Source: Cafeteria roenbergensis (Eukaryota; Sar; Bigyra; Bicosoecida; Cafeteriaceae). Taken from it: DNA of 64,000 nucleotides. Below the pieces are notes generated by a model. It was not told the DNA's origin. It searched no databases and saw only the letters and a list, made by a program, of their open reading frames with translations. Both the position numbers and the translations under genes were made by a program. This document shows positions 1-11,300 of this stretch, piece after piece (position 1 is the first letter of the stretch; the number at the start of each line of letters is the position of its first letter). The stretch covers positions 62,001 to 126,000 of the forward strand of contig VLTN01000006.1 in the NCBI GenBank assembly GCA_008330645.1. Direction: 5' to 3'.

Positions 1-3000
1 TGCCTCTGGGCGAGGTCGAGGCGGATGACGCAGCAGCAGCGGCGGCGGCGGCGGCGGCGGCGGCGGACGGGTTGGAGCCGCTCTGGCCCCGCCCCGACGC
101 GTCTCGGCCTGAGGCTGATGCCCCAGCGCCACCCATTGAGGCAAACGAGGCGACCGAGGCAGAGGCGGCCTTCCCCGCCGCGCCCGCCGACCCTGGCTGG
201 ACGGGCGCCGACGACGGCCCGCAGCCCAGGGCCCGCGCCAGCGCGTCGGCGCACGCGGCCACCAGAGGGTGGGAGCTGCCTCCCCGCAGCCCGCGGGCCG
301 GCGAGGTTGCAACGATGGCCTCCACGTCGAGAGCGCCCCCGCGGCGGCCGGCGGGCCCCGCCCCGCCCTCGCCGTCGTCCGCGCTGGGAGAGGACGCGGC
401 AGCGGGCCACGCCCAGTCCAGCGCGCGGCCCCGAGCAGGCAGCAGCGGCGGCGAGACACTCGCCAGCGCGTCCAAGGCAGCCTGTGCGGCGAGCGCCGTC
501 TTGGACACCACACAGCCCCTGGCGGCGCCGCTGGCGTCGTCTGCTCCCGCCGACGCCGGCTCTCCCAGCCGCAGCATCACCAGAGACGCCCACAGGCGCC
601 GCCGCGCCCGCAGCGGCGGCCTGGCAGTGACCCTCACCGCCGTCGCGGCGTCGAGGAAGGCTCGGGGCCCTGCGTCGCTCGGCGACGCGTGGGCCGTTGG
701 CCCCCAGCCTGGCGCGCGTGCCGATGCTGCCAGCGCCGGCAGCAGCGCCTCCACGCACCGCCGCGCCCGCGCGATCTCAGCCGTGGCCTGGGCCAGCCGC
801 ACGGCGCCTTCGCTCATCTCTGCCGACGCCGGCGTCTGGGGGCCCTGCGTCATGGTGGCGCCGATGCCGATGCCTGCGCCAGCTCCGGCGCCAGCTCCGA
901 TGCCGAACCCGGCGTCGGCATCGGCCGCTGCGCTTGCCGCCTCGACGCCCTCAGCGGCGACGCGCACGATGAGCGACGCGATTCGCGATGTGAGCGACTT
1001 CGCGGCACCCACTGCCTCGTCTTGGCTCATGCGCGGGGCGGCGACCCGCACCAGAGGCAGCCGCACATTGGAGGCCAGAGACGCCCCCCCGGCCGCGCCG
1101 GGCGGCCCAGCGGCAACTGCGCCACCGCCAGCGAGGCCGCCAGCGAGGCCGCCGGTCCCCCCGGCATCTGCAGCGCCGGCCAGGAACAGGCGCCGCAGTC
1201 GGAGCTGGGCCCTGGGCTCGTGGTCCAGGCTGGCGGAGGCGCAGCGCGCGCCCAGCGAGCGGAGGCCACGCACCGCCGCCGAGGCCAGCGAGCCCGTGCG
1301 GGCCGAGTCCCCTCCCGGCCCAGCGGACTCCACGGCGCTGCCAAACGTGTTGGCAATGGCTGAGAAGTGAGGTCCCGACGCCGCGCCGATGGCGGCCAGC
1401 GCGTCGGCCACCTGGGCGGCGGCTGCGCGCGTCACAAGCTGCGCGGTCGCCGCCTCGGCCACCGCGTCGGCATCGCCTCCAAAGCGCACGGACGACGCCG
1501 CGACGGACGCGGCGGCGAGCGTGGCGGCGGCAGTCTGGTCGACTCCGCGGGCGCGGGGGGCGAGCCACGCCCACATGCCAGACACGGACGCGGCCGCAAG
1601 CTCCGTCGCGGCGTCACAGTCTGCCAGCAGCGCCAGGCTCACGGCTGTTCGGAGCGCGGTTCCGGTGGACGCCACGTCGTCCACGAGGTCCGTGAAACCG
1701 GCCACTCGGGCCTCCCAGCCGCCGGTGGCCGCCGCCCCGTCGCCGCCGTCACCAGGCGGATGCAGCGCCCGCTTGGGATCGTGGGCCGCACCCGCGCGGT
1801 CGTTGCCGTCAGACGCGCCCCCCCTCGACCCAGAGCCGCCCCCTCGGCCCAGCACCATGCGGAGCAGCGCCGATGCGCCCGACGGCCTGCTCGCCGCGCC
1901 GCCCCGCCGCGCCCCGCTGCCGACGCCTCCGCGCCGACTGCCCCCCGCCTCAGCCTGCATGGTCTCCGCCCTAGCCACCAGGGCCTCCATACCAGTCCGG
2001 GCGAGCGTCAGCGCGTGGTCTAGGGCGTCCCGTGCGCTGGAGGAGGCGAACGCCCTGCCCTCCACGCGCTCCAGGCTCGCTTCGAGGCGCAGCAGCCCAC
2101 CCGCAGCAGCCATCAGCGCCGCGGACACGGCGTGCTCGGCCTCTGCTGCCACCGGAAGGAGCGGCACCAGCGCGGCCTGGGGCCAGCGCGCGGGCAGCAG
2201 AGCCGCAGCAAGCGCTGCCTGAATGCGGCCTCGCCCGCGAAGCGCCCTGAAGCTGATCACCGTGTCAGCGGCTGGCCCGCCGGCGTCGTGCGAGGGCCAC
2301 GCACCCTTTCCCGCGTCGTGCGCTCCGGCAGCGGCGGGGCTGCCGAGCGACGGGCGCGGCACGGCGGGCTTGGAGGCGGCATTCGTGCGGGGGTCAGAGT
2401 CCCCAAGAGTTGCCCCGTCGCCAGAGGCGGCGCTGGCGGCGGCGGCGGCTTCAGCGGCGGCCACAGCAGCGGCGGAGGGGGCGGCTGGCGCGTCGCCGTC
2501 GTCACCGGCCTCGCAGCTGTCACGCTCGGCCTCGGCAGCCGGCCTGGGGGCGGCGGATTCCGCTGGCTGGGAGTCCGGCGCGGGCGACCCGCGTCCGCTG
2601 CTGGGGCGGGCGGCAACCCGGAAGCTGACGGCCTTGCCCATGCCGTGGCCGCGGGCCCCACGCCGGGGCGGCAAGCGGACGAGCGGCGAGGCGGAGGGCG
2701 TTCCGGGCACGGGGACGCCTCCTGGACCCACGGGCACGTCGCCGCCGGAGAGGCTTGAGGCGCCAGACGCCACCCTGCCGAGTCTGTCGTCGTCTTCCGC
2801 CGGATGGCAGCGGACAGCACCCCGGCGCCAGACAAGCGCAACTGGCTCCGCGGACGCCGCCGCCGCGGCCCGACGCACCCACGCAACGGCTCTGTGGATG
2901 CGCGTCCTGTGAACCTTGGTGGCCAGCAGCGTGCGGGACCCCGAGCCGCCACCGCCGCCGCCGCTGCTGCCGCCGACCGGGGGACCAGGCGCCGACGACG

Positions 3001-4822
3001 TGGCCGAGGCCCACAGCGGCTCGACAGAGGTGAGCAGAGAGGCCAGCTCCGCTGCCAGGCGGCCAAGCCCCGGCGCAGCCACCCTCAGGGGCTGCAGCGG
3101 GGACGGAAGGCCGCCCCTCGCCGCCGCCTCGCTGGCGCTGCGGCCGCACGGGCCCAACACGAGCAGAGAAACGCTCCCAGCCTCGTCCCCAGGAGAGCCA
3201 CCGCCCCCTGTGCCGCCAGCCTCGAAGCCGCGAAACCGCGGCCACGAGGCAAGCGCCCCGATCGACGAGAGCTCATGCTCAGCGGCAGCCGCGACAGCGT
3301 CGCAGGCGGCGGCAGCGCCAGCGGGGTCGGCCTCAGGCCAGGCCGCCAGCACGGCCCGCGCCGCCGCGAACGCGTCAGCCCGCAGGCCCAGCGCCGCCCC
3401 CACCACCCACCGCGCGGCGTCGGGCGAGTACGGGTCTCTGGATTCCCGGGGCACCGCGGGGTCGGTCTCCAGGCTGCCGGCGCAGAGCCGTGCCGTGTGC
3501 GCGAGGTCCCGGTCCAGCACGGCCAGACAGGCTTCCAGAGCCTCCTGGGCCACGGGAGCAGCGCCCGGCGTATCAGCGCCCACCGCTGCACGCAGGCCGC
3601 CGCGGGCAGCTCGGGGCCGCGCCGGCGTGGCCGGAGCAGGCGGCGATCTGTCGTCGCCAGCGAGCGGAGCCTCGGGCACGCCCGAGCTCGGCAGCGCCTC
3701 TGCATGGCCCGTGCCTGGAGAGCTGTCAGAGCCGCCGGCAGCGCCTCCGCCGCCTGCTGGGAGGCCGCTGCGAGCGGCGGAGACCAGCGCGGGCTGCGGC
3801 GGCTTGCTCCGCTCGCGGCTCCCATCCGGCTCCGCCAGCGTGAGCACCGCCGCATCTGCTACCAGCAGGGCCGAAATTGCGGCCAGAGCAGACGCCGTGC
3901 CGCTGCCCGTGCTCTGCCGGGCTCCCAACCACCGCGACTCGACGCTGCTCGTCGCGGCAAGCGAGGCGGAATCGGGCGCGGGGTCGTCGTCGTCGCCGTG
4001 CGCGTCGGGCTCTGCTGCCCACCTCGCTACACTGGCAACGAGCGCCGAGATGACGCCGCCCGCACCCGCTTGCCTCTCTTCCCTGGACAGGTGACCAAGG
4101 GCCGCCTGCAGCAGTGCGGGCTGCAGGCACCGGCACAGCGCGCCCAGGCCGGCGTGGACCGGCGCGAGGGCGAGAACGCGGCAAGCTGTGACCGCTGCGG
4201 AGTAGCGGGCGGCGTGTAGCCCGGCAGCGGCCGCGGTCGGGCCGTCCCCCACCGCGCTCGCAGCAGCAAGCGGGCTGGTTTCCGCTCGCGTCAGGACGCC
4301 GCGGTCACTGGGCGCAGCCGTCTCGCTTTCCAGCAAGTCAGGGGGGGCGGAGTCTGCTGCGCCGTTGTCGTCCCCCGAGAGCGCAATGACGTCTGAGCGC
4401 AACGCCAAGGCGCGCCGCTGCAACCTCGCGTGCGCTGCAGGAATGCCCGGCTCGCCCGTCGCCGTCTCCTTTCCGCCACACAACTTTCGCCCCACCTCCG
4501 CTGCGGCTGCGACCGCTTCGCCCAGCCACACGGAGTCGAGGGCTCGCTCGGCACGAAGCTCGACGGCGCCGCAAGTGGCAGCCAGGGCCAGAGCAGCCTC
4601 GAGGATCTGCGCGAGCAGGGCCACGTCGCCGCCACGCTTCAGAGGGCCAGCCGCGAGGGCGTCCAGAATGCCGACCGCAAGGAGGGCCGTCTGTGCAGCC
4701 GGGCGGGGCACTGTCGGGGCTCTCTTGTGCGCTGAGGCGGCGCGAGCGTGCCGAGGGCGCCTGGCGAGGTGCTCGTTCGCCAGCACGCACAGGTCTTGCA
4801 CTGCGGCCCCAATAGCGTCCAT
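1..4822 (-). CDS. Large Ala-rich protein of unknown function, 3' end outside window
   Basis: One reading frame stays open on the minus strand from the ATG at 4822-4820 to the left edge, about 1607 codons, so the C-terminus is missing. I do not recognise a family. The first ~320 residues read as amphipathic Ala/Leu-rich helices (start MDAIGAAVQDLCVLANEHLA), which would suit a HEAT- or TPR-like solenoid. Acidic and Gly/Ser-rich linkers follow (an Asp run near 3985, a Gly/Ser run near 2960, a Gly-Ala repeat near 870-900, poly-Ala at 32-62). Codon use (G/C third positions) matches the neighbours, and the plus strand in the same span only gives interrupted Arg/Pro/Ser-rich readings, which marks the minus strand as coding. 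A farther in-frame ATG at 5116 exists, but the stretch 4823-5116 has lower GC3 and an A/T island, so I place the start at 4822. No introns are needed in the visible part. Confidence 0.7.
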   Translation of the reverse strand, partial: MDAIGAAVQDLCVLANEHLARRPRHARAASAHKRAPTVPRPAAQTALLAVGILDALAAGPLKRGGDVALLAQILEAALALAATCGAVELRAERALDSVWLGEAVAAAAEVGRKLCGGKETATGEPGIPAAHARLQRRALALRSDVIALSGDDNGAADSAPPDLLESETAAPSDRGVLTRAETSPLAAASAVGDGPTAAAAGLHAARYSAAVTACRVLALAPVHAGLGALCRCLQPALLQAALGHLSREERQAGAGGVISALVASVARWAAEPDAHGDDDDPAPDSASLAATSSVESRWLGARQSTGSGTASALAAISALLVADAAVLTLAEPDGSRERSKPPQPALVSAARSGLPAGGGGAAGGSDSSPGTGHAEALPSSGVPEAPLAGDDRSPPAPATPARPRAARGGLRAAVGADTPGAAPVAQEALEACLAVLDRDLAHTARLCAGSLETDPAVPRESRDPYSPDAARWVVGAALGLRADAFAAARAVLAAWPEADPAGAAAACDAVAAAAEHELSSIGALASWPRFRGFEAGGTGGGGSPGDEAGSVSLLVLGPCGRSASEAAARGGLPSPLQPLRVAAPGLGRLAAELASLLTSVEPLWASATSSAPGPPVGGSSGGGGGGSGSRTLLATKVHRTRIHRAVAWVRRAAAAASAEPVALVWRRGAVRCHPAEDDDRLGRVASGASSLSGGDVPVGPGGVPVPGTPSASPLVRLPPRRGARGHGMGKAVSFRVAARPSSGRGSPAPDSQPAESAAPRPAAEAERDSCEAGDDGDAPAAPSAAAVAAAEAAAAASAASGDGATLGDSDPRTNAASKPAVPRPSLGSPAAAGAHDAGKGAWPSHDAGGPAADTVISFRALRGRGRIQAALAAALLPARWPQAALVPLLPVAAEAEHAVSAALMAAAGGLLRLEASLERVEGRAFASSSARDALDHALTLARTGMEALVARAETMQAEAGGSRRGGVGSGARRGGAASRPSGASALLRMVLGRGGGSGSRGGASDGNDRAGAAHDPKRALHPPGDGGDGAAATGGWEARVAGFTDLVDDVASTGTALRTAVSLALLADCDAATELAAASVSGMWAWLAPRARGVDQTAAATLAAASVAASSVRFGGDADAVAEAATAQLVTRAAAAQVADALAAIGAASGPHFSAIANTFGSAVESAGPGGDSARTGSLASAAVRGLRSLGARCASASLDHEPRAQLRLRRLFLAGAADAGGTGGLAGGLAGGGAVAAGPPGAAGGASLASNVRLPLVRVAAPRMSQDEAVGAAKSLTSRIASLIVRVAAEGVEAASAAADADAGFGIGAGAGAGAGIGIGATMTQGPQTPASAEMSEGAVRLAQATAEIARARRCVEALLPALAASARAPGWGPTAHASPSDAGPRAFLDAATAVRVTARPPLRARRRLWASLVMLRLGEPASAGADDASGAARGCVVSKTALAAQAALDALASVSPPLLPARGRALDWAWPAAASSPSADDGEGGAGPAGRRGGALDVEAIVATSPARGLRGGSSHPLVAACADALARALGCGPSSAPVQPGSAGAAGKAASASVASFASMGGAGASASGRDASGRGQSGSNPSAAAAAAAAAAAASSASTSPRG

Positions 4823-5307
4823 CGCTGCCAGGCTCGGTCCGCCTCGTTGGTATTCGAGGCGCCTCGAGGCGCTGGCGCTGGGGCGGAGGCCGGGTGTGCT
4901 GGAATTGCCTCTGGCGTTTCTGGCCACTTGCCAAGCACCATGGCAATCCTGTTTGGCACATATTTGGGCGTGACTTTCGGGCAGTAACGAAGCACGCGCG
5001 AGAAAATGTGCCTGAGCCAGCAGCAGCCTGCCAGGCCCGCGGACCACCCTGGCCTTTGCACGGTAGCAGGGTGCTGTGATGCTGCGCGGCGAGCGCTGGC
5101 TCGCAAGTGTGTGCATGCTGCGGTGCGGCAATTGGCGCGGCAGCCTCGAGTGGCGGCGGCGGAGGCGAGTGACGGCGGTGCGACGGCACGCCCCGCAGGG
5201 TCTTGGTTAGGTACGCCCAGGTCACGCAGGGCGCCTCAAGACTGCCCCGGCAGCACAGGCGGGCGGGCCGGGGGGGCCTCGCGGTTGAAGGAGCGCACGG
5301 CCGAAAC
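4823..5307 (-). promoter_or_regulatory. Spacer between two minus-strand genes, probable promoter
   Basis: These 485 bp hold the 3' end of the PHR ligase transcript and the upstream region of the gene starting at 4822. An A/T-rich island (acatatttg at 4958-4966, followed by TTTCGGGCAGTAAC-like sequence to 4987) stands out from the ~70% GC surroundings and lies 135-165 bp upstream of the chosen ATG. Similar islands precede other genes in the window. I see no gene here. Confidence 0.4.
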
Positions 5308-8300
5308 TCAGAAGGTCTTCTCCTGCGCACACAGTGGGCAGCCAAGGCAGAACTCTGTGCCAGTGGGCGGGTGGACAATGTGCAGCGGGCACTCTCCCTC
5401 GAGCTGCTTCCCGTTGGGCCCGGCGGGGCATGTAGGAAGCCGCCCGGAGCTCTCGAGGTTCTGCATGCCTCCCGGGTCGTTGTGGCAGAGCTCGCAGAAG
5501 TGGGTGGTGCCAAAGCAGAAGAACACGGCCTCTGAGCAGCAGAAGCGGCACTTCCACGTGGTGAGGCCGTGCTTGGTGCACACCTCGGCCGAGAAGGGCT
5601 GGCAGCGAGGGCAGACGAGCTCCGACTCGTCCACCTCCTTGCCTGCCATGCCGGCCTCGCACTGCGCCTCGCCTCCGTAGTAGGCGTCGCCGCACTTGTG
5701 GCAGCGGTAGTACGCGAAGCGGTGGAGCGCGTAGTCGACCGGGCGACGGTACCAGTCGCTCGATGGGTCCGTGACGGCGGCGTGGCCCTCGAGGCCCATG
5801 TACTGCAGGCGCATGCGCGCCTTCTCTCGCACGGAGCGCCGCAGCGCGGTGCTCTCCGCCATGCACTTCTCCAGGGCCGGGTGCTCCATGATCTCGGAGC
5901 ACAGCGGGCAGCCCATGAAGCGGAACGTGATCCTCGCTCCTGGCCAGCGGGCGGCCACCTGCTGCTTGGTGCAGTCCAGGTGGACCACGTGCCCGCACGA
6001 GCCGAGGCGGATGCTTGGGGCGGCGTCCAGCCTCTCGGTGCAGATCGTGCAGAGGTCGTCGCCGGCCATGGCCTGGCCGTCGCAGCCAAAGAAGCAGGGC
6101 AGGTGCGCGTCCTCGCCCCGCACGCCGCCGCACGGGTGCCCGCACGGCAGGATCTGGGTGCAGCAGTCGTTGGCCGACATTTGGCACAGCATGTCCGAGC
6201 ACACGGAGGCGAAGGCAGCGAACTCGGAGGCGGAGGCTGGCAGCCGATCCGGCGTGAGCTCGCACTGGCAGAAGCGGCATCGCTCAAGCTCCTCCTCGCC
6301 GCGGGCCGCCCGCGCCGGGTCGCGCCGCACCTCCAGCACGGACAGGGCGTTGCTCTTCCCGGTGAACACGGTCAGGCGCGCCCAGGACAGCTCTGCGCGC
6401 ACAGAGTCGGCGCCGCCCTCCACCTCCAGCTGCCAGGCGCGCCGGAGCTCGGCGGCGTCCACGGCCGAACCCGAGCGGTGGGCGGGGGCGGGGGCGGGGG
6501 CGGGGGCGGGGTTCGCCACGGGATCCGACAGCGCGTCGGCGGCGCGCGGGGGGGGGCTCGCGGCGCCTCCAGCTGACGCGGCCGCTGCACCGCCCGCTGC
6601 CGCGGAGTCCGGCTGCGCCGAACGCTCCTGCCCGCAGACTGCCGTCCGCGCGGCGTCGGCCAGCCACGGGGCGGCGCCCTCCGCGTGGGCGGAGGCCAGC
6701 GCCACCGCGGCTGTGGCGGCCCACACGGCGGGCGAGTGGGCCGCTCGCGCGGGCGCGGCGGCCACACCTGCAACGCGGACGGGCACGCAGGCCGTGGCCA
6801 GTGCGGCAACGGCACGGGCGCGAGCAGCCCAGCCGCAGGAGCGGGCGGCGACGGCAACCAGGGCTGCGCCGCCGGCGGCTGCAACGTCGGCCGCGTGGCT
6901 CAGGGGTGCCTCCAGCGCTGCGAGCACGGCGGCAACGCTGGCACGGCCGTCGGGGCTGGCGGCGGTCATGGCCGGCCAGGGGTGGTCTCCCGGGGAGCGG
7001 AGCGCCGCGGCGGCGCGGACCACGGCGGCGGGCGCGGCGGACACGCGGGCGGCCATGCGCGCGAGGGCCAGGCGCGCCGATGCCGCGGCGGTCTCCGCGG
7101 CCCGCCGGGCAGCGTTGGCGCGCTCCGTGGCCGCGCCGGCGGCGGCGCCTTCACCAGCCGCAGCTGCTGCCGCCGAGGCGGCGTCGGCTGCCTCCGTGGC
7201 CTCGGCCACGGCGGCCGCGCAGGCTTGCTCTGCCGTATCCAGGGCGGCGGAGTGGGACTCCGCGAGCGACCGGACGATGGAAAGGGCGCGAGCGGCGGCC
7301 GCGGCGTCGCTGGGCGCCGGCAGGCCCGAAGAGGTCGAGGCCACCGTCTTGAAGCGCACAGTGCGGCCAGCCGCGCTGCCGCGGATTTGCAGGGCGCGGC
7401 AGGCGCTGGCGACGAGGAGGAGGAGGCCGACCACGGACCCAGCCTGGCCCGAGGCGGTGAGCTGCCTCGCCGTGGCGTCCTGGTCCTGGGAGGGCGGCCG
7501 GTCTGACGCCGCTGTCACGGCGTCCTGCTGCTCGGCGGCGAGGCCGGCTGCCGCGCCCGCCAGGCCGCCAAGCGTCGTCTCGAGCGGAGCGAGGCCGGTG
7601 CAGGCTGCGTCCGCGCGGGCGGGGTCGGCGAGGGGAAGCAGGTCGGCCAGCGCGGCGACCGCAGCGCGCTGCACGCGGGCCGTGCCCGCGGCCAGCATCT
7701 GCAGCAGGCCGGCGCACAGGCGGCCGTCGAGCGCACCGAGCGCTGTCGCGGCAGTGGCGCGAGCAGACAGCGTCGTTGCCGAGGCGGCAAGCGAGCGCGC
7801 GAGCCCGGCCACCACGGCCACCAGCTCGAACGCGTACTCATCGTCGAGCCCCGCGTCAGCAGCCGCAGCGACGGCCACGGGATCGACCGCGGCGTCGGGG
7901 TCGTCCCTCCCGGCGGCCTCGGCAGGGCGCTTGCCGCCGTCGTCCGCGGGGCCGCCAGCAGCTGCTGCGCCCTTGGCCGAGGCGGCCGCAGCCGCCGCCC
8001 CTCCTGCCGCCGCGCTAGCCGCCGCCGCGGGCTTGGCCGCGTGCTTGTGCGCTTTGGCGCCAGCGCGGAACGCAGCGGCTGCCGCGGCGCGCGCTGCGCG
8101 CATCCGGCTCGCCTCCTTGACCATCTCGGCCGCCACCATGGTCAGGGTGCGCAGTCCGGAGGCGCGTGCCTTTCGCAGCGAGTCGTCCGACCCGGAGGCG
8201 CCATCGATGATTGCGGCACTGAGCGGCAGGGCCAGCGCAGCGCCTGCGTCGCCGGACGACAGTCCCAGCGGGGAGGCCCGGGAGGCCGAGCCGTCGCCGA

Positions 8301-11300
8301 GGGCCTGCTGGCGGGACCGGGCCGCGTCTGCCACGGCAGCCACCGCCGAGCCCGCAAGGGAGCGGAACAGCTCCAGCGCGGGGCCGCGGAGGGGCGCCAT
8401 CCACGCCTCGGCCGCGCCCGGGCTGGGCATGACGGCAAGGGCGTTCGCTGGCCCGCCCACCGCGCAGCGGGTTGCCACCAGCCGCACGGCGCGGATGCGG
8501 CACTGGGAGCCCGTCGCCTTGAGGGAGAGGCAGAGGCGGGCGTCTGCGCCGCCGCTCTGCAGCAGCACGGGGTCGCAGGCCGAGGCCACGCCACCGCCGC
8601 CGGCCAGCGGCAGCGGGAGGCGGATCCATCCAACGTACCCGCGAGCAGGGAAGGCACGAGACACGGCGACGCTGCCCGCCTTGGCCTGCGCGTCCGCGTC
8701 GTCGTCCGCCGGGGCGTCGGCGTCCTCATCGCCGCCCCCGAGCCCGTCAGCGGCCACCACTGGGCGCCCGTCAAACCCGACCGGGGCCGCGTGCCCAACG
8801 GCAGCAGCCTTGCCGCCCTCGTCCGCGTCCTCGTCCGCGCCCTCGGGCGCCTTGTCATCGGCCGCGCCGCCGCCCGCCGCGGGCTCGTCGCCCTGGTTCC
8901 CTCCGGCCAGAGACACCGCCAGCTCGATGGAGCGGAGCTTGCGCGAGCTGTCCCGGCTGTGGTCGATGAAGACGAGGACTTCCAGCAGCCATGCAGCCTC
9001 CTCCTCGGCCGCGCCGACTGCCTCTCTGGCGGCGTCGGCCTTGACGGCGAGGGTCACGGAGGGGCTCTTGTCGCCGTTGGCCGCGTTCTCCCAGAACGTC
9101 TCCAGAGTGGAGTCGCGCAGGGCGACGGCGCGGCCCGCGTTGCTGCTGGTGCCGAAGTTGACGGCCGACGTGATGTCCACGCCCTGCCACTGTGACGGGC
9201 ACCAGTGCGGGGGCACGCGCGCGCAGGCGGCCGCCGCAGCCTCGGCGCGTGCGCGCTTGGCTTGCTTGTCCCCAGCGCCGTCCGAACCGATCAGGCGGGG
9301 AACCGGCAGCGACGACGCGCCTGCAGCAGCAATGGCCCACGCGGCGGCGCCGGGGAACGCGGAGGCCCTGGCAACCGCGCCGTCCAGCCCGCGGCAGCCG
9401 ACGATGCGGCGCAGGCAGTCGAACACGGGCGTCGAGAGCGCAGCCCGGGTCTCTGCCGTCGACAGGGTCCCGTGGCAGGCCCATACGCGCAGCGCGCTGA
9501 CGACGACCCCGCGGAGCGCGGACAGGACCCCGTGGCGGCCGGCCTCGCCGGCCGCCCCGGTGGCAGCGCCGAAGCTGGGCGACCCGGCAGGGCGCACCAT
9601 CTGGGAGCAAGCAGCGTCCAGCAGCAGAAGCGCCGCGCGGCGCTCGAGGACTCGAACAGCGGGGTCGGCCGCCGTGGACAGGGTGGCGACCTCCTCCAGC
9701 AGGGGGCGGCTGGCCTCGTCGGCACCGATGGCGCTTCCCGCGGCCCACAGAGCGCACTGCAGCGCCGTCGGGACCCTGAGCGCCGGCCGGGAGGAGCCGT
9801 CGGACACGCAGGCCTCAAGGCCGCACAGCGCCCGAACCCGAGCGGACAGCGCGGCCGAGGCCCGGCCAGCGGCGGCCACGACCTGCTCCGCGGAAAAGTC
9901 TGGGCACAGCGTGGCGCGCAGCAGCTCGGCCAGCTGCCCGCTCGCAGCGGCAGGACTGCCGCCGCAGGCCCCGTCGGGGCTCGCCATTGCAAGGAGCCCC
10001 GCAGACGGGCGGTCGACCAAGGACCGGCCGGGCGCGGGCGCCGAAGCCTCGTCCTGCCCCTGCTCCTCGCCGGCGCCTTCGGAGGCCGCCCGGCGAAGCG
10101 ACGGGCCGGGGCTCGCGGCGGCGGCGCCGGAGCCGTTGGACGACGCAGCCCGGCCGAGCGCCGGCGGCGCGCCCAGCGCGGAGGACGACGCCACGCCGTC
10201 CGAAGAAGCGGCCGCGCCAAGGCGAGCAACTCCTGTCACCGCGCGCTGCGCCTCCAGCTCCTGGCCCACCGCCAGCTCGACGGGCCGCACGCCGGCGGAA
10301 GTGGCCGCCTCGGCGGCCACAAGCGCGGCCGAGCCCGCCTCTGCGGCGACGCTCGGGAGCGGGCGCGCGGCTGCGGTGTCTGACGCACGGGAGGCGTTGC
10401 GAGCGCTTGCAAACGCCAGCGCAACGCGAGCCGCGCTCTCGATGGCGCTGAGGGAGGCCGCGCCGCTCCGCGCGGACACGGCCGCCACCAGGGCCGCGCC
10501 GGCAGCGGAGTGAGCCAGGCGCGTGGCCTGCGCCGAGGCGGCGTCGGCCTTGCGCCCGCCAGGGCTGAGGGCGGCTGCGGGTTCGCGGCTGGCCCCTGCC
10601 TTCGCAGCGGCCGCCGGACGGGAGGCGCCTCCCTTGTCGTCGCCTTCGCCAACGGAAGCGCCGAGCACCGCGGCGAGGCGGGCCTCGACCTCGGCCATGC
10701 TGCGGAGCCTGGCCTCCTCGAACTCGGCGCAGGCGAAGGGCTGGGCCGGAGCAAGGGTCGGCGGGCCGCCGTCCGCAGAGCGAATGACGCGCACGCCGCC
10801 AAAGTTGAGCGCGACGACGGCTCCCTCCCGCAGCATCACTGCGGGCCGCAGCCCGCGCAGCATCGGCTGGTCGCTGCCGTCGGCCATGACCGCCGCAGGC
10901 ATGAACCTGGGCCCGAGGTCGACGCCGTTGCGCGTGAAGCCAGCGCAGCGGAGGGACGGCAGCCAGTACACGCCGACAACGTCGCCCTCGTCGAACCCTC
11001 CCAGCTTGCCCAGGGCGCTTGCCGGGCAGAAGCCCTTGCCGCCGTCAAACGTAAAGGCCTCTCCGTACTTGGTCCCGAACTCGCCCGAGATCCCCTCAGC
11101 GCCCTCGGCCACGACGCCGGCGACCACGGACCCCGATCCGTCCTTGCCTGTGCTGATGACCTCGCACTCGAAGTAAAAGACTCGGCCGTCGAACTGCTCG
11201 CCGCCCACGGCAGCCTTGCGGGCCGTCCCGGCCTTGAGAGCGCCTTCGGGCTCGCCGGCCGCGGCTGACATGGCCGCCTTCTTCTTCGCCTCTTCCGCCT

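Noticed and set aside
72-4094. A series of plus-strand open frames in one phase (72-1370, 1389-2222, 2223-2912, 2916-4094)
   Set aside because: All share one frame broken by TGA codons, exactly as expected opposite the open minus-strand frame 1-4822, whose residues look like real protein.
4823-5116. N-terminal extension of gene 1 to the ATG at 5116
   Set aside because: Lower GC3, Cys/His/Arg scatter and an A/T island argue for leader or promoter sequence; the ATG at 4822 opens convincing helical sequence.
5771-10513. A 1580-codon plus-strand open frame opposite the PHR ligase, and similar long plus-strand frames elsewhere in 1-24 kb
   Set aside because: They are mirror readings of G/C-third-position coding sequence. 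Their Arg/Ala/Ser/Pro-rich residues show no domain, while the minus strand shows recognisable catalytic domains.
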